Below, piece by piece: positions 27,945 through 36,262 of a DNA stretch of 64,000 bases (position 1 is the first letter of the stretch; every line of letters starts with the position of its first letter). A program made the position numbers and the translations under genes. The notes beneath the pieces are model-generated. The model was not told where the DNA came from, ran no database searches, and saw nothing but the letters and a program-made list of their open reading frames with translations. Origin of the DNA: Bin52 sp965243345 (GTDB lineage Bacteria; Pseudomonadota; Alphaproteobacteria; Thalassobaculales; Thalassobaculaceae); the NCBI GenBank assembly GCA_965243345.1, contig CBDEUR010000003.1, forward strand, positions 2,418,001-2,482,000, read 5' to 3'.

Positions 27945-29184
27945 CCGCCAGCCTTTCCTGCGTTTTCACGGTTCCTCGGCCCGGCAACCCGGCGGCCTCC
28001 CCGTGCAGCAGCGCCAGTCCCCGACGCCGTATGTTCCTGCCGGCGTTCGCGTCGGCATGATCCGCATGGCCGCAGGCCGTGCACTGGAATTCCGATCTGG
28101 TCCGCCGGGAGCCGGCATCGACATGCCCGCAGACAGCGCAGGTCCTGCTGGTCCAGGCGGGATCAACCGCGACCAGGCGTCCCCCCTTGTAGGACAGCAT
28201 CTGCCGCAGCTCGGCCCAGCCTGTGGCCAGGATGACCCGGTTCAACCCGGCCTTCTGCCGCACCCGGGAGCCAGGCTCGTCGACCGTACCTTTGGCGCTC
28301 CGCGTCATGTTCGGAACCTGCAGGTCCTCGACCACGATCGTGTGCGCCGCGCCGGCAAGCTTCCGGCTGGTGCCGTGGCGCCAGGTGCACCGGATGCAGG
28401 CCATGCGCCGCTTCGTCGTTGCCAGCCGCGCGCGCGTGCGCTCTCGCCGGCGCGAGCCGCGTCTCTGCCGCGCCATCTTCCGGGACAGACGTTTCGCCCG
28501 CGACTCCAGGCGCCGCGTGTCCGGAGCGTGAAACAGACGCCCGTCGCTCGCCGCAACCTGTCCGGCATTCATGTCCACGCCGATCGCCGTTCCGTCATCC
28601 TCACGGACCCGCACCGGGATCTTGAAACACACAACAGCGTACCACTTGCCCGCTTCGCGCCTGAGTACAGCCGAGACCGGCCGGCCGTGCTCGTGCGGGT
28701 TGCCGCCACGCCGGCGGACCGCCAGCTTCCCGAAGCCGGGAATCTTCAGACAATCCCCGTCCAGGCGTACCCCGGACACGACAGAGAAGCTGTCGAAGCG
28801 CCTTCTGCCCTGGAAACGGGGAAACCCGGGCTTCTTGCCCCCCTTCACACGCCGAAAGAACCCCTTGAACGCCTCGTCGATGCGTTTCAGCGTGCCGCGC
28901 TGGATGGCCACAGGTACCGCCGCCATCTCAGGGATCTCGTGCCGGCACACAGTCAGACCCTTGTACTGATCCTGCCAGGTCACCGAGACACCAGCGAGAC
29001 GCCAGGCGTCGCTGCGCTCCTGCAACGCGGCGTTGTACAACTGCCGTTGCGCCTCCAGGACCCGTTCGAGACGTCGCCACACAGCCGGCCTGCCGGGCAG
29101 CAACCGGAACACCACTTGGCGGTGCGAAAACTCGCTGGAGTTCCCAGTTCCTGCGGACATGCTCGGTGGGGTTTGGATCCTCAT
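27940..29184 (-). CDS. tnpB: TnpB RNA-guided nuclease (IS200/IS605 OrfB family)
   Basis: 414 residues. The RuvC catalytic residues are intact: D204 (GVDMNAG), E286 (VVEDLQ) and D378 (ADANAGRN), with the zinc ribbon C349-x2-C352 and C368-x2-C371 between the last two. The N-terminal helix part (RQLYNAALQER) and the basic middle region are normal. TnpB proteins are guided by an RNA made from the 3' end of the element and cut matching DNA next to a target motif, helping the element persist. Here it lies on the same strand as the sox operon. A guide reading out of the left end would carry the soxX leader sequence. Confidence 0.92.
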   Translation of the reverse strand: MRIQTPPSMSAGTGNSSEFSHRQVVFRLLPGRPAVWRRLERVLEAQRQLYNAALQERSDAWRLAGVSVTWQDQYKGLTVCRHEIPEMAAVPVAIQRGTLKRIDEAFKGFFRRVKGGKKPGFPRFQGRRRFDSFSVVSGVRLDGDCLKIPGFGKLAVRRRGGNPHEHGRPVSAVLRREAGKWYAVVCFKIPVRVREDDGTAIGVDMNAGQVAASDGRLFHAPDTRRLESRAKRLSRKMARQRRGSRRRERTRARLATTKRRMACIRCTWRHGTSRKLAGAAHTIVVEDLQVPNMTRSAKGTVDEPGSRVRQKAGLNRVILATGWAELRQMLSYKGGRLVAVDPAWTSRTCAVCGHVDAGSRRTRSEFQCTACGHADHADANAGRNIRRRGLALLHGEAAGLPGRGTVKTQERLAA

Positions 29185-29214
29185 GACGTGCTGTCAACCT
29201 TTCCTTGTAAGCCC
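29182..29214. repeat. terminal inverted repeat, right end
   Basis: CATGACGTGCTGTCAACC followed by TTTCCTTGTAAGCCC, the inverted partner of 27913-27944. It contains the tnpB start codon. Confidence 0.75.
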
Positions 29215-29223
29215 CCTCCCATA
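29215..29223. repeat. direct repeat (target-site-duplication-like), right copy
   Basis: CCTCCCATA, identical to 27904-27912. Just beyond it, reading on the minus strand, lies what looks like the original soxX leader and promoter. Confidence 0.7.
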
Positions 29224-29234
29224 CTCCACCTGTA

Positions 29235-29286
29235 GTCATAACGCAGGCCGGATGCAATTCAAATTCACATTCATGATTGTTTGAAT
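29235..29286 (-). promoter_or_regulatory. sox promoter and ArsR/SoxR-type operator
   Basis: On the minus strand, TTGAAT (29262-29257), a 16-base spacer and TATGAC (29240-29235) form a plausible promoter pointing towards soxX. On the plus strand ATTC occurs three times at exact 6-base steps (29257, 29263, 29269), and ATTCA (29269-29273) pairs with TGAAT (29282-29286) across 8 bases. ArsR-type sulfur regulators (SqrR/BigR/SoxR) bind ATTC...GAAT palindromes overlapping their promoters. A SoxR-like gene is present at 34673. Confidence 0.5.
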
Positions 29287-29505
29287 ATGTTTGGTCCCGC
29301 CTCCCGGATCAGTCGGCGGACCCGTCATTGCGTTCGCGGATGCGGCAGGCGCGGCAGCGCTGGAAGTCCTCGTCGGTGTCCGGCAGATAACACTTTTCCA
29401 CTCCCCGGGTGAGCAGGTCGAGTGTCGTCCTGCCTGCGCAATGGTATGTTCGGCGCGGCCGGGCAGATGATCCAGCGGCCCGGCAACCGGCGCGAGGGAG
29501 CGGCA

Positions 29506-30960
29506 ATGACACCGAAGAACCTGGTGTTCATCATGTCGGATGAGCACAACTCGGCCTTCATGGGAACCGTCGGCCACCCCGTGGTCAGGACCCCGAACAT
29601 GGACCGGCTCGCCGCATCGGGCACCCTGTTTGCGAATGCCTACACCAATTGCCCGATCTGCGTGCCGGCGCGGGCGAGCTTTGCGACCGGCCGGTACGTC
29701 CATGACTGTGGCTACTGGGACAATGCCGATCCCTACGACGGCGCCATCCCGAGCTGGGGGCACCGGCTGATCGACCAGGGGCACCGGGTCACCTCGATCG
29801 GCAAGCTCCACTACCGTGACAGCAGCGACGACAACGGGTTCGACGAGGAGCTCATTCCGCTGCATGTGGTCGACGGCCTGGGAGACCTGGCCGGACTGAT
29901 CCGCGAGGACATGCCCGAGCGCAAGGCCGCCGCCCGGTTTGCCCGGGACGTCGGGCGTGGCGAGTCGACCTACACCGCCTACGACCGGCGCATTGCCGGG
30001 GAGGCGGTCCGCTGGCTCGCCGAGGAGGCGCCGCGCCACCGCGACCGGCCGTGGGTGCTGTTCGTCTCGTTCGTCTGTCCGCATTTTCCGCTGATCGCGC
30101 CGCCGGAGTTCTACGACCTCTACCCCGAGGCCGACATTCCGTGGCCGGCGCTCTACGCACAGGACGAACGCCCGGACCACCCCTACTACGCAGCACTGCG
30201 CCGCGCGATGAACTACGACGCGTATTTCGACGAGGACCGGGTTCGCAAGGCGGTTGCCGGCTATCTCGGACTGTGCAGCTTCCTTGACCACAACGTCGGA
30301 CTGGTGCTGGACGGGATCGAACGGGCCGGTCTGGCGGGAGACACCCGGGTCATCTACACCTCCGATCACGGCGAGGCGCTGGGCCAGCGGGGCCTGTGGG
30401 GCAAGTCGACCATGTTCGAGGAATCGGCCGCGGTCCCGCTCATCATGGCCGGCCCGGGGATCGAGGCCGGCCGCAGGGTCGACACCCTGGTCAGCCTGGT
30501 CGACTGTCACCCGACCATCATCGATGCGGTCGGCGGCGAGCGGCATCCCGATGACGCCGGCCTGCCCGGGAGCTCCCTGTTCGAGATCGCCGGCGGCGCC
30601 GACCCGGACCGGGTGGTGTTCTCCGAGTACCATGCCGCCGCCTCGGTCGCTGCCAACTACATGGTGCGCGAAGGTCGCTACAAGCTGGTGTACTTTCACG
30701 GCATGGAACCCGAACTGTTCGATCTCGAGGCGGATCCGGGCGAGTGCCGCAACCTTGCCGGCGACCCGGACCATGCCGATGTCAGGGCCCGTCTCGAGGC
30801 GTGCTTGCGCGAGGTCTGCGACCCCGGGGAGGTCGACCGCCGGGCCCGGGCCGACCAGGCCAGGACCCTGGAGAAGCACGGCGGGCGCACGGCGGTGCTG
30901 GAACGGGGTGACTTCGGCTATTCGCCCGCCCCGGGACAGACGCCGGAATTCGCGGCCTGA
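29506..30960 (+). CDS. sulfatase family hydrolase
   Basis: 484 residues of the type I sulfatase/alkaline phosphatase fold. The formylglycine motif is C52-V-P-A-R (CVPARASFATG), with the metal-binding start NLVFIMSDEHN and the later TSDHGEALGQRGLW and HPTIIDAVG segments typical of choline-sulfatase-like enzymes. No signal peptide, so it acts in the cytoplasm. ATG 29506 follows GGGAG by 5 bases. It sits within the sox locus, between the soxX promoter and the broken soxW, and could release sulfate from an organic sulfate ester. It does not belong to known sox clusters. Confidence 0.88.
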   Translation: MTPKNLVFIMSDEHNSAFMGTVGHPVVRTPNMDRLAASGTLFANAYTNCPICVPARASFATGRYVHDCGYWDNADPYDGAIPSWGHRLIDQGHRVTSIGKLHYRDSSDDNGFDEELIPLHVVDGLGDLAGLIREDMPERKAAARFARDVGRGESTYTAYDRRIAGEAVRWLAEEAPRHRDRPWVLFVSFVCPHFPLIAPPEFYDLYPEADIPWPALYAQDERPDHPYYAALRRAMNYDAYFDEDRVRKAVAGYLGLCSFLDHNVGLVLDGIERAGLAGDTRVIYTSDHGEALGQRGLWGKSTMFEESAAVPLIMAGPGIEAGRRVDTLVSLVDCHPTIIDAVGGERHPDDAGLPGSSLFEIAGGADPDRVVFSEYHAAASVAANYMVREGRYKLVYFHGMEPELFDLEADPGECRNLAGDPDHADVRARLEACLREVCDPGEVDRRARADQARTLEKHGGRTAVLERGDFGYSPAPGQTPEFAA

Positions 30961-31090
30961 CCGGTGGCGGACCCAGGCGTCCGGGAGGCGGTGAGGGACC
31001 TGGCACTGCTGCACGGCGAGGAGCGTTCGGTTCTGCCGGCTCCCGCGACCCGTGAAACGGATCGAAGGCTCGCAGCATGACGCTGTCCGG

Positions 31091-31468
31091 TCACCGACAA
31101 GGGGCCCGACAGGATGCCCACTTGCGCGCGATCGCCTTCTCGCTCAGCGTCCCGCCATCGAAGTCGACCACCCCGGTATCGCCGTGCAAGCTCGGCTGCA
31201 CCACGAAGTAGCTGTCGGTGATCGTCCTGGCCACGTCGGGGTCGGGGAACACCTCTTCATGCATCCGCGTGCAGAAGATGCAGCCACGCTGCTCGAACAG
31301 CAGCAGCAGGCGCCTGCCCTCGCCGGAGGCCTCGGCGAGGGCCTCGGCAAGGTCCTTGGAGGTATCGCGCATCCACGGCGCCTTGTGCAGGCCGTCATCA
31401 CCGGGTTCCGCGGCCACGGCCGCAGTCCCGAACAGCAGTGCCAGCAGGATGACACACGGGCGAAGCAT
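31091..31468 (-). pseudogene. soxW: SoxW thioredoxin, C-terminally truncated
   Basis: 125 codons. A signal peptide (about 1-20), the redox pair C63-I-F-C66 and the family segment LSEKAIARKW are present, after which SoxW proteins normally continue for about 60 more residues (a VxFTPT-type strand, the cis-proline and the final helix). Here the frame ends after a short unrelated tail (ASCRAPCR). The start has a good GGAGG and follows soxV by 29 bases. Lacking the cis-proline half, it is probably non-functional. The break lies next to the sulfatase block, which suggests a rearrangement. Confidence 0.7.
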
Positions 31469-31497
31469 GGGTTCCTCCCTTTCCCGGCCGGTCCCGG

Positions 31498-32235
31498 TCA
31501 GCCGATGGTGGCGAACCATGGCAGGGTTTCCAGCATCCACAACGCGATCAGGTTGACGGTATCGGTCGCGATCAGGACACCGAACAGCACGAGCAGTCCC
31601 CCGGTCAGCCTCTCGATCACCGGCAGGTGACGGCGGAGTCCCGCCATCCAGCGCATGAACGGGCCGATGAACAGGGCCGCGAGCACGAAGGGCGCCGTCA
31701 TTCCGGCCCCGTAGACGAAGAGCAGTGCCGTTCCTTCGAACGCCGTGTCCTGGCCGGCGGCAATGAACAGGATCGCAGCCAGCACCGGCCCGACGCAGGG
31801 CGTCCAGCCGAATGCGAAAGCAACCCCGATGCCGTAGGCGCCGGGCAGGCTCACCTTCCCGGTGCCCCCGGCGGCGCTGAACTGCCGGTACAGCAGTCCG
31901 ATCCGCACCACGCCCAGGAAATGCAGCCCCATGGCGATGATGACGCCGGCCGCGGCCCAGCGCAGCACATCGAAGTACTCGCGGACCAGCTGGCCGAACA
32001 CCGTGGCCGCGGCACCCAGTCCCATGAAGACGGTGATCACGCCGAGCGCGAACAGCACGGCGACCAGGATGGTCCGGCGGAGAACCGCAGGCGTGATCTC
32101 GACCCCGGCGGTGACCAGATTGGCCCCGGCGCCCGCAAGATAGCCCAGGTAGAAGGGCACGATCGGCAGGACGCACGGCGAAAGGAACGACAGCAACCCG
32201 GCAAGCAGTGCCCCGGCCAGTGTCACGTCAAACAT
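31498..32235 (-). CDS. soxV: SoxV, CcdA-type membrane thiol-disulfide transporter
   Basis: 245 residues with six hydrophobic helices and the two conserved cysteine motifs SPC21VLP and TPCVGP of CcdA/DsbD-like proteins. SoxV carries electrons from cytoplasmic thioredoxin to the periplasm, where SoxW and SoxS keep the SoxYZ carrier reduced. ATG 32235 starts the first helix. It precedes soxW and is divergent from soxS, the order known from Paracoccus. Confidence 0.9.
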   Translation of the reverse strand: MFDVTLAGALLAGLLSFLSPCVLPIVPFYLGYLAGAGANLVTAGVEITPAVLRRTILVAVLFALGVITVFMGLGAAATVFGQLVREYFDVLRWAAAGVIIAMGLHFLGVVRIGLLYRQFSAAGGTGKVSLPGAYGIGVAFAFGWTPCVGPVLAAILFIAAGQDTAFEGTALLFVYGAGMTAPFVLAALFIGPFMRWMAGLRRHLPVIERLTGGLLVLFGVLIATDTVNLIALWMLETLPWFATIG

Positions 32236-32389
32236 TGTGCCGACGCCATCCACGCGGTGAATTGCCAGTGCGCTGCTCCCTGCATAGTCCCTTTGCCAGC
32301 CGCCCAGCAAGCCAGCGGGCCGTGAAGACTGCATCGGGGCCGCGAACCCGGTATGCTGCGGCTTCAGTCCGGCCCGGGTCGAGGATCGC

Positions 32390-32767
32390 ATGCGGTTGAT
32401 GGCACCACTGCTGCTTCTGCTCGTGCTGTGGTCGGTGCCGGCGCCCGCCCAGACAATGCTGCTCATGGCCGAGGAACAGGGGTGCCCGTGGTGTGCGCGG
32501 TGGGACCGGGAGATCGCCGCGATCTATCCGAAGACGCCCGAGGGCCGAGCGGCGCCACTCCTGCGCTTTGACGTGCACCGGGACCCTCCCGCCGGCGTGA
32601 GGCTGGCCGGCCGCATCCTCTACACGCCGACCTTCGTGCTGGTCCGTGACGGCTCGGAGATCGGGCGTATCGAGGGCTATCCCGGCGAGGATTTCTTCTG
32701 GGGTCTGCTCGGCACGCTGCTGGCCCGGGCCGACATCGACCTGTCCGGACCCGGGACAACGAGGTAA
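32390..32767 (+). CDS. soxS: SoxS periplasmic thioredoxin
   Basis: 125 residues: signal peptide (about 1-20), redox motif C32-P-W-C35, RFDVHRDPP and the cis-proline strand YTPTFVL, ending with the GYPGEDFFWGLL segment characteristic of SoxS. It reactivates the SoxYZ carrier with electrons from SoxV. It is divergent from soxVW with a 154-base gap that should hold promoters both ways; no ATTC/GAAT palindrome was seen there. With soxW broken, SoxS may be the only working periplasmic partner of SoxV here. Confidence 0.9.
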   Translation: MRLMAPLLLLLVLWSVPAPAQTMLLMAEEQGCPWCARWDREIAAIYPKTPEGRAAPLLRFDVHRDPPAGVRLAGRILYTPTFVLVRDGSEIGRIEGYPGEDFFWGLLGTLLARADIDLSGPGTTR

Positions 32768-33299
32768 GGCCGGTGTCCTGGCCCCGGGGGTTTACGGCGC
32801 CATGACGTGGACGCCATACCGGTCCCAACGCTCCCGACACACAGACGCCCGATGGTTGGCAGCATCTCGTCCGACTGGGAATTGCTGCGATGCCTGTCAC
32901 CCGCAAGCTGTCTCGTGGAGCCCGAAGATCGAGGACTCGCTCCGCGAGGTCAGGGCTTCAACGCGCCGACACTGTACCTGCGTCTTCGTCCTGCTCCACG
33001 TACCGGGCCGTTCGCTGGTTCCATTTCCGGTACTGGCACTCTCCACCGATGGTTTCGGCGTCGACAGCCGCCAACGCTCGACCGAACACAGCCAATGCTG
33101 CTCATGCGCCCGGGCCAGGCGGAGCGCCGCACCCAGGTCCGGACCACGGCAGTCCACGCCCGCCGCGCCGATGCGCACCGTGTCGAAGCGGTGGAAAGGG
33201 TCGGAGCAATCATCGCCGCCGCGATGACGGTTCAACATTCACGGCCGGCAACGCATCGACAACAGCGCCCCGGGGCGCGGAGCACGTCGACAGCGTGCA
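32768..33299. other. non-coding stretch after soxS
   Basis: About 530 bases with open frames on both strands but none with protein-like composition or a ribosome-binding site. Nothing else recognised. Confidence 0.45.
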
Positions 33300-33941
33300 T
33301 CAGTCCGGCGCGACCGTGTCGCCCGTGTAGAATGCCGCCGTGCGCTGCGCCGCAGCGCGCGCAACGCCGACGTCCGTTCCCGCTGCCTCGGCCGCCCGGC
33401 CCCACGCCGCACTGCTTCCGACGATGAGCGCCTTTCCGTCACGAGTCGTGTGGAACGTTGCCGTGTCCAGCTTGGGTTCGTTCGGCCGCGCAAGGTGCAG
33501 TTCCATCCCCAGCATGCCCATCTCCCAACCCACGCCGACGGCACCGGGACCGAAACTGTGCCAGTAGTCCGACACCAGCGCGGAATGCGTAATCGCAAGG
33601 CGCGAGCGGCCGGCACCATCGGTACACAGTCGCGCCTCCACCCAGCTCACGTCACCGCCGAATTCCCACGTCAGCCCGAGATACGCGGGACGCACGCAGT
33701 GCGTAATCGCGCCGCATGCGTTTCCCTCCAGTTGGAAGCGACCGCCGAGTTCGAGGCGGCCGCTGACTGGCAGGAACCAGCGTGGGATTCGTTCCGCGCT
33801 CGTCACGGCGTCCCAGAGGTCCTCCACTGTCGTCGCGTAGCTGCGGGCCAGGGTGACCGCGCGAACGGCCTGTCCGTCGCGTTCCAGGGACGACACTGTG
33901 CGCTCCACCGCGCCGAGGAGGCGTTCGACATCCAGGTCCAT
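33300..33941 (-). CDS. SRPBCC / AHSA1-type ligand-binding protein
   Basis: 213 residues. The segment ARSYATTVEDLWDAVTSAERIPRWFLP is the typical start of the AHSA1/SRPBCC fold, followed by strands such as GGRFQLEGNACG and LGLTWEFGG. These proteins bind hydrophobic ligands or assist enzymes. It stands alone on the minus strand and separates soxS from soxR, so the sox locus has been opened here as well. Role unknown. Confidence 0.78.
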   Translation of the reverse strand: MDLDVERLLGAVERTVSSLERDGQAVRAVTLARSYATTVEDLWDAVTSAERIPRWFLPVSGRLELGGRFQLEGNACGAITHCVRPAYLGLTWEFGGDVSWVEARLCTDGAGRSRLAITHSALVSDYWHSFGPGAVGVGWEMGMLGMELHLARPNEPKLDTATFHTTRDGKALIVGSSAAWGRAAEAAGTDVGVARAAAQRTAAFYTGDTVAPD

Positions 33942-34672
33942 GGCTTCTCCGTTTCGTCAAGCACGCGATTATCCAGGTACATGCCACTGCGTACCGCAAT
34001 CCAGGCCGCGTGGACGATGGCTCGGACCGTCCACAAGGTCGCAGACCGTCTGACAACAGCAAGTCGGAAGCCCGCCCAATGGCGATACGTCTCGACGAGC
34101 TCGAGCGCCGACAGCTGGCCCGGCATTTCCTTCCCCGCAACTGTCACCCGCGGTGGGTCGGCCGTTGCACGGTCTGATAACCGCTTTCCCTCTGCGCCAA
34201 CGTATACGCTACCCGGCACTTCGCGCCCGAGACAACGAGTCCGGCGGCTGTCATGCCGCCCCGCCTTGTCTTGTTACCTTGTGCTTCCTGTACTGCCGGC
34301 CGGAAACCGCACGACGGTTCCGGGTTGTCCCGGCAAGTGCGCGGCGGCTGGCCGGAGCGTGGCCCGTGGTCAAGCTCGTCAGGGCGGTGTTCCGCGAACC
34401 GGTTGCAGGACGACCCGTCGATCCGGTCGGTGAAGTCAGGTGTGTTTGAGATCTGCAGGTTGGTCAGACCCCCGTTCGGGGGAAGCATGACCCGCGTCCA
34501 GTCCTTCGCGCCTGACCGGGTCGTGCGCCGGGCACTCGGGATCGCCGCGCTCCTGCGCAGTCAACTTGATCTCGACCGATGGCCGCAGCACCATGACGTA
34601 TGAAAACGACTCTCTCCCTCTCAACTTTCCGAGCGCCGCGTTCGGGACACCAGGGAGGTACCAGGCAGGAAC
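33942..34672. other. non-coding stretch before soxR
   Basis: About 730 bases. A CCCCC-GTTC-GGGGG hairpin lies at 34469-34482, without a T-run. No gene recognised; reading frames on both strands look random. Confidence 0.45.
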
Positions 34673-35038
34673 GTGAGCAGCACCTCAGGGCATGATGCGC
34701 CGGGCAGGCTTCCCGTCCTTGATGAGGCCATGTCGCCCGAGGATCGCGAGGAGATGCGCCGGAACGCCCGAAAGGCGTCGCGGTTCCTCAAGGCGATCAG
34801 CCACGAGGGCCGCCTGATGATCCTGTGCCACCTCGCATCGGGCGAGAAATCCGTCACCGAGCTCGAGGAGTTGCTGGCAATCCGCTACCCCGCTGTCTCG
34901 CAGCAGCTCTCCCGCCTGCGCCTGGAGGGATTGGTCACGCCTCGGCGCGACGGCAAGACCGTCTACTACAGCCTGACCGACGATCGGCCGCGCCAGGTGA
35001 TCGAGGTGCTCTACAAGCTGTTCTGCTCCGAGCCCTGA
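34673..35038 (+). CDS. soxR: ArsR-family regulator SoxR (SqrR/BigR type)
   Basis: 121 residues with an ArsR winged-helix domain (LKAISHEGRLMILCHLASGEKSV, then the recognition helix YPAVSQQLSRLR and the wing RRDGKTVYYSL). Cysteines C52 and C118 occupy the positions of the persulfide-sensing pair in SqrR/BigR and Paracoccus SoxR. In those proteins sulfane sulfur links the cysteines and releases the repressor from DNA. GTG 34673 is the start (AGGA upstream). The likely target is the ATTC/GAAT site in front of the sox operon. It is about 5 kb from that site because of genes inserted between. Confidence 0.85.
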   Translation: MSSTSGHDAPGRLPVLDEAMSPEDREEMRRNARKASRFLKAISHEGRLMILCHLASGEKSVTELEELLAIRYPAVSQQLSRLRLEGLVTPRRDGKTVYYSLTDDRPRQVIEVLYKLFCSEP

Positions 35039-35057
35039 TCCGGCCGGCCTGGCTCTC

Positions 35058-36056
35058 TCAGGCCTGACCGGAGGACGACGCGTAGTCCGGATTCACCACG
35101 AAACCGGGAGCCTCGCCGGCGGACACCTTGCCGATATTGCCGAAGGCGAAATCAAGGCGCCGCCACCAGGTGTCGATGGTAGTGCCCGCGGTGTGCGGTG
35201 TCATCACCACGGTGTCCATGCCGGCAAGCGGGCTGGTTCCGAGCGGTTCGGTTTCGAACACGTCGAGGCCGGCGCCGGCGATCTCGCCGGATCGCAGCGC
35301 CTCAACGAGATCATCCTCGACCACGATCTCACCGCGCGAGGTGTTGATCAGGACCGCCGACGACTTCATGGCCCTGAACGCAGCGGCGTCCATCAGGCCG
35401 CGGGAGCCGTCCGTAAGCGGCGTGTGCAGGGTGACGATGTCACTGGTCGCCAGCAGCTCGTCAAGCTCGACCCGGCGCGCGCCGAGTTCGCGTTCGACTT
35501 CCGGGTCCGCCGCCATCACGTCGGCATAGACCGGTTCGGCGAGGAAGCCGCGAACCATGCGGGCAACCTCGCGGCCGATCTTGCCGAAGCCGACAATGCC
35601 GACCCGCTTGCCGCGCAGCTCGAACATGCGCAGCGCCTCACGGTGTCCCAGCCAGTTTCCGTCCACCAGTTCGCCATGGTGCAGCGGCAGCTTGCGATAG
35701 GCGGCGAGCATCAGCATCAGCGCATGCTCGGCAACGGTCGGCGCGTTGGCGCCACCGTTGGTGGCAAGTGGAATGCCCTTCGCGGTCAGCGCCGGAACGT
35801 CCAGCCGGTCGTAGCCGGCACTCAGGATCTGCAGCAGCCGTACCCGGTTTGCCACGTCGACATCATCGAAACCGACCCCGTAGAGCATCAGGTAGTCCGC
35901 CTCGGCGACCCGGTCGCGACGGGTGCCGGCTTCGGTGGCGGATTCGCACAGTTCGAGCCGAAACCCGGACGGCACCTGCTTCATCGCCGCATCGCGGATC
36001 AGGTCCGGAACGTGGGACGCGCTGTAGAGAAACACGATGGTCTCGGCGTTTTCCAT
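35058..36056 (-). CDS. D-2-hydroxyacid dehydrogenase (SerA/GyaR-like)
   Basis: 332 residues with the NAD-binding motif GIVGFGKIGREVA (about 150) and the catalytic set R (NTSRGEIV), E (DVFETEP) and H (TPHTAG) of NAD-dependent D-2-hydroxyacid dehydrogenases, which interconvert 2-oxoacids and D-2-hydroxyacids. An aspartate after the second strand (VYADV) favours NAD over NADP. ATG 36056 is chosen with GAGGA about 7 bases upstream. It ends 20 bases from the soxR stop, convergent. Substrate unknown; glyoxylate or hydroxypyruvate are common for the family. Confidence 0.88.
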   Translation of the reverse strand: MENAETIVFLYSASHVPDLIRDAAMKQVPSGFRLELCESATEAGTRRDRVAEADYLMLYGVGFDDVDVANRVRLLQILSAGYDRLDVPALTAKGIPLATNGGANAPTVAEHALMLMLAAYRKLPLHHGELVDGNWLGHREALRMFELRGKRVGIVGFGKIGREVARMVRGFLAEPVYADVMAADPEVERELGARRVELDELLATSDIVTLHTPLTDGSRGLMDAAAFRAMKSSAVLINTSRGEIVVEDDLVEALRSGEIAGAGLDVFETEPLGTSPLAGMDTVVMTPHTAGTTIDTWWRRLDFAFGNIGKVSAGEAPGFVVNPDYASSSGQA

Positions 36057-36126
36057 CTGGACAGTCCTCTTGCGGGGTTCGGTTGCTGCGGGTCGGTTTA
36101 TAGCAGGGGTTTTTGTCGAAGGCTGG

Positions 36127-36260
36127 TGCGCCAGGCCAATTGGCGGAATGTCGCCGGGTGAAAGTCCCGGCAGGAAGAGAGGGTCACCACCACTTCCTCG
36201 GCGAATCATGCATCGGCCGCGGTGAGGCGGAAGGCGTGGGCCGGAACACGTGCGTTCATG
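36127..36260 (+). mobile_element. fragment of a group II intron (5' domain I-like)
   Basis: The stretch contains GCCGGG-TGAAAGT-CCCGGC (36153-36171), then a CACCAC...TTCC run, GAATCATGCATCGGC and GTGAGGCGGAAGGCGTGG with AACACGTG. This succession matches the conserved domain I block of many bacterial group II introns as I remember it. No reverse-transcriptase gene or 3' domains follow; the GST gene begins at once. It is a scar of a lost or truncated intron. A covariance-model search is needed to confirm. Confidence 0.45.
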
Positions 36261-36262
36261 GA

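Larger units (their letters stand above)
27913..29214 (-). mobile_element. tnpB-only element with long imperfect terminal inverted repeats
   Basis: A 1.3-kb element filled by tnpB. Its ends (27913-27944 and 29182-29214) are inverted copies of each other: about 30 identities, one mismatch and four single-base gaps, with a perfect AAAGGTTGAC core. The tnpB start and stop codons lie inside these ends. A 9-11 bp direct repeat borders both ends. No tnpA is present. IS200/IS605 elements normally lack terminal inverted repeats and target duplications, so the ends may belong to another transposon family that mobilises it in trans. Confidence 0.75.

Noticed and set aside
29309..29512. Small minus-strand frame ending with a C-x2-C and another cysteine (FQRCRACRIRERN)
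   Set aside because: No proper start with ribosome-binding site and no known family. It might be a remnant, but support is too thin.
29236..31014. 592-codon minus-strand frame over the sulfatase
   Set aside because: Antisense shadow of the sulfatase; no domain recognisable.
30964..31080. 39-codon GTG frame directly after the sulfatase stop
   Set aside because: No relatives known and no ribosome-binding site of its own; mentioned only as part of the soxW break.
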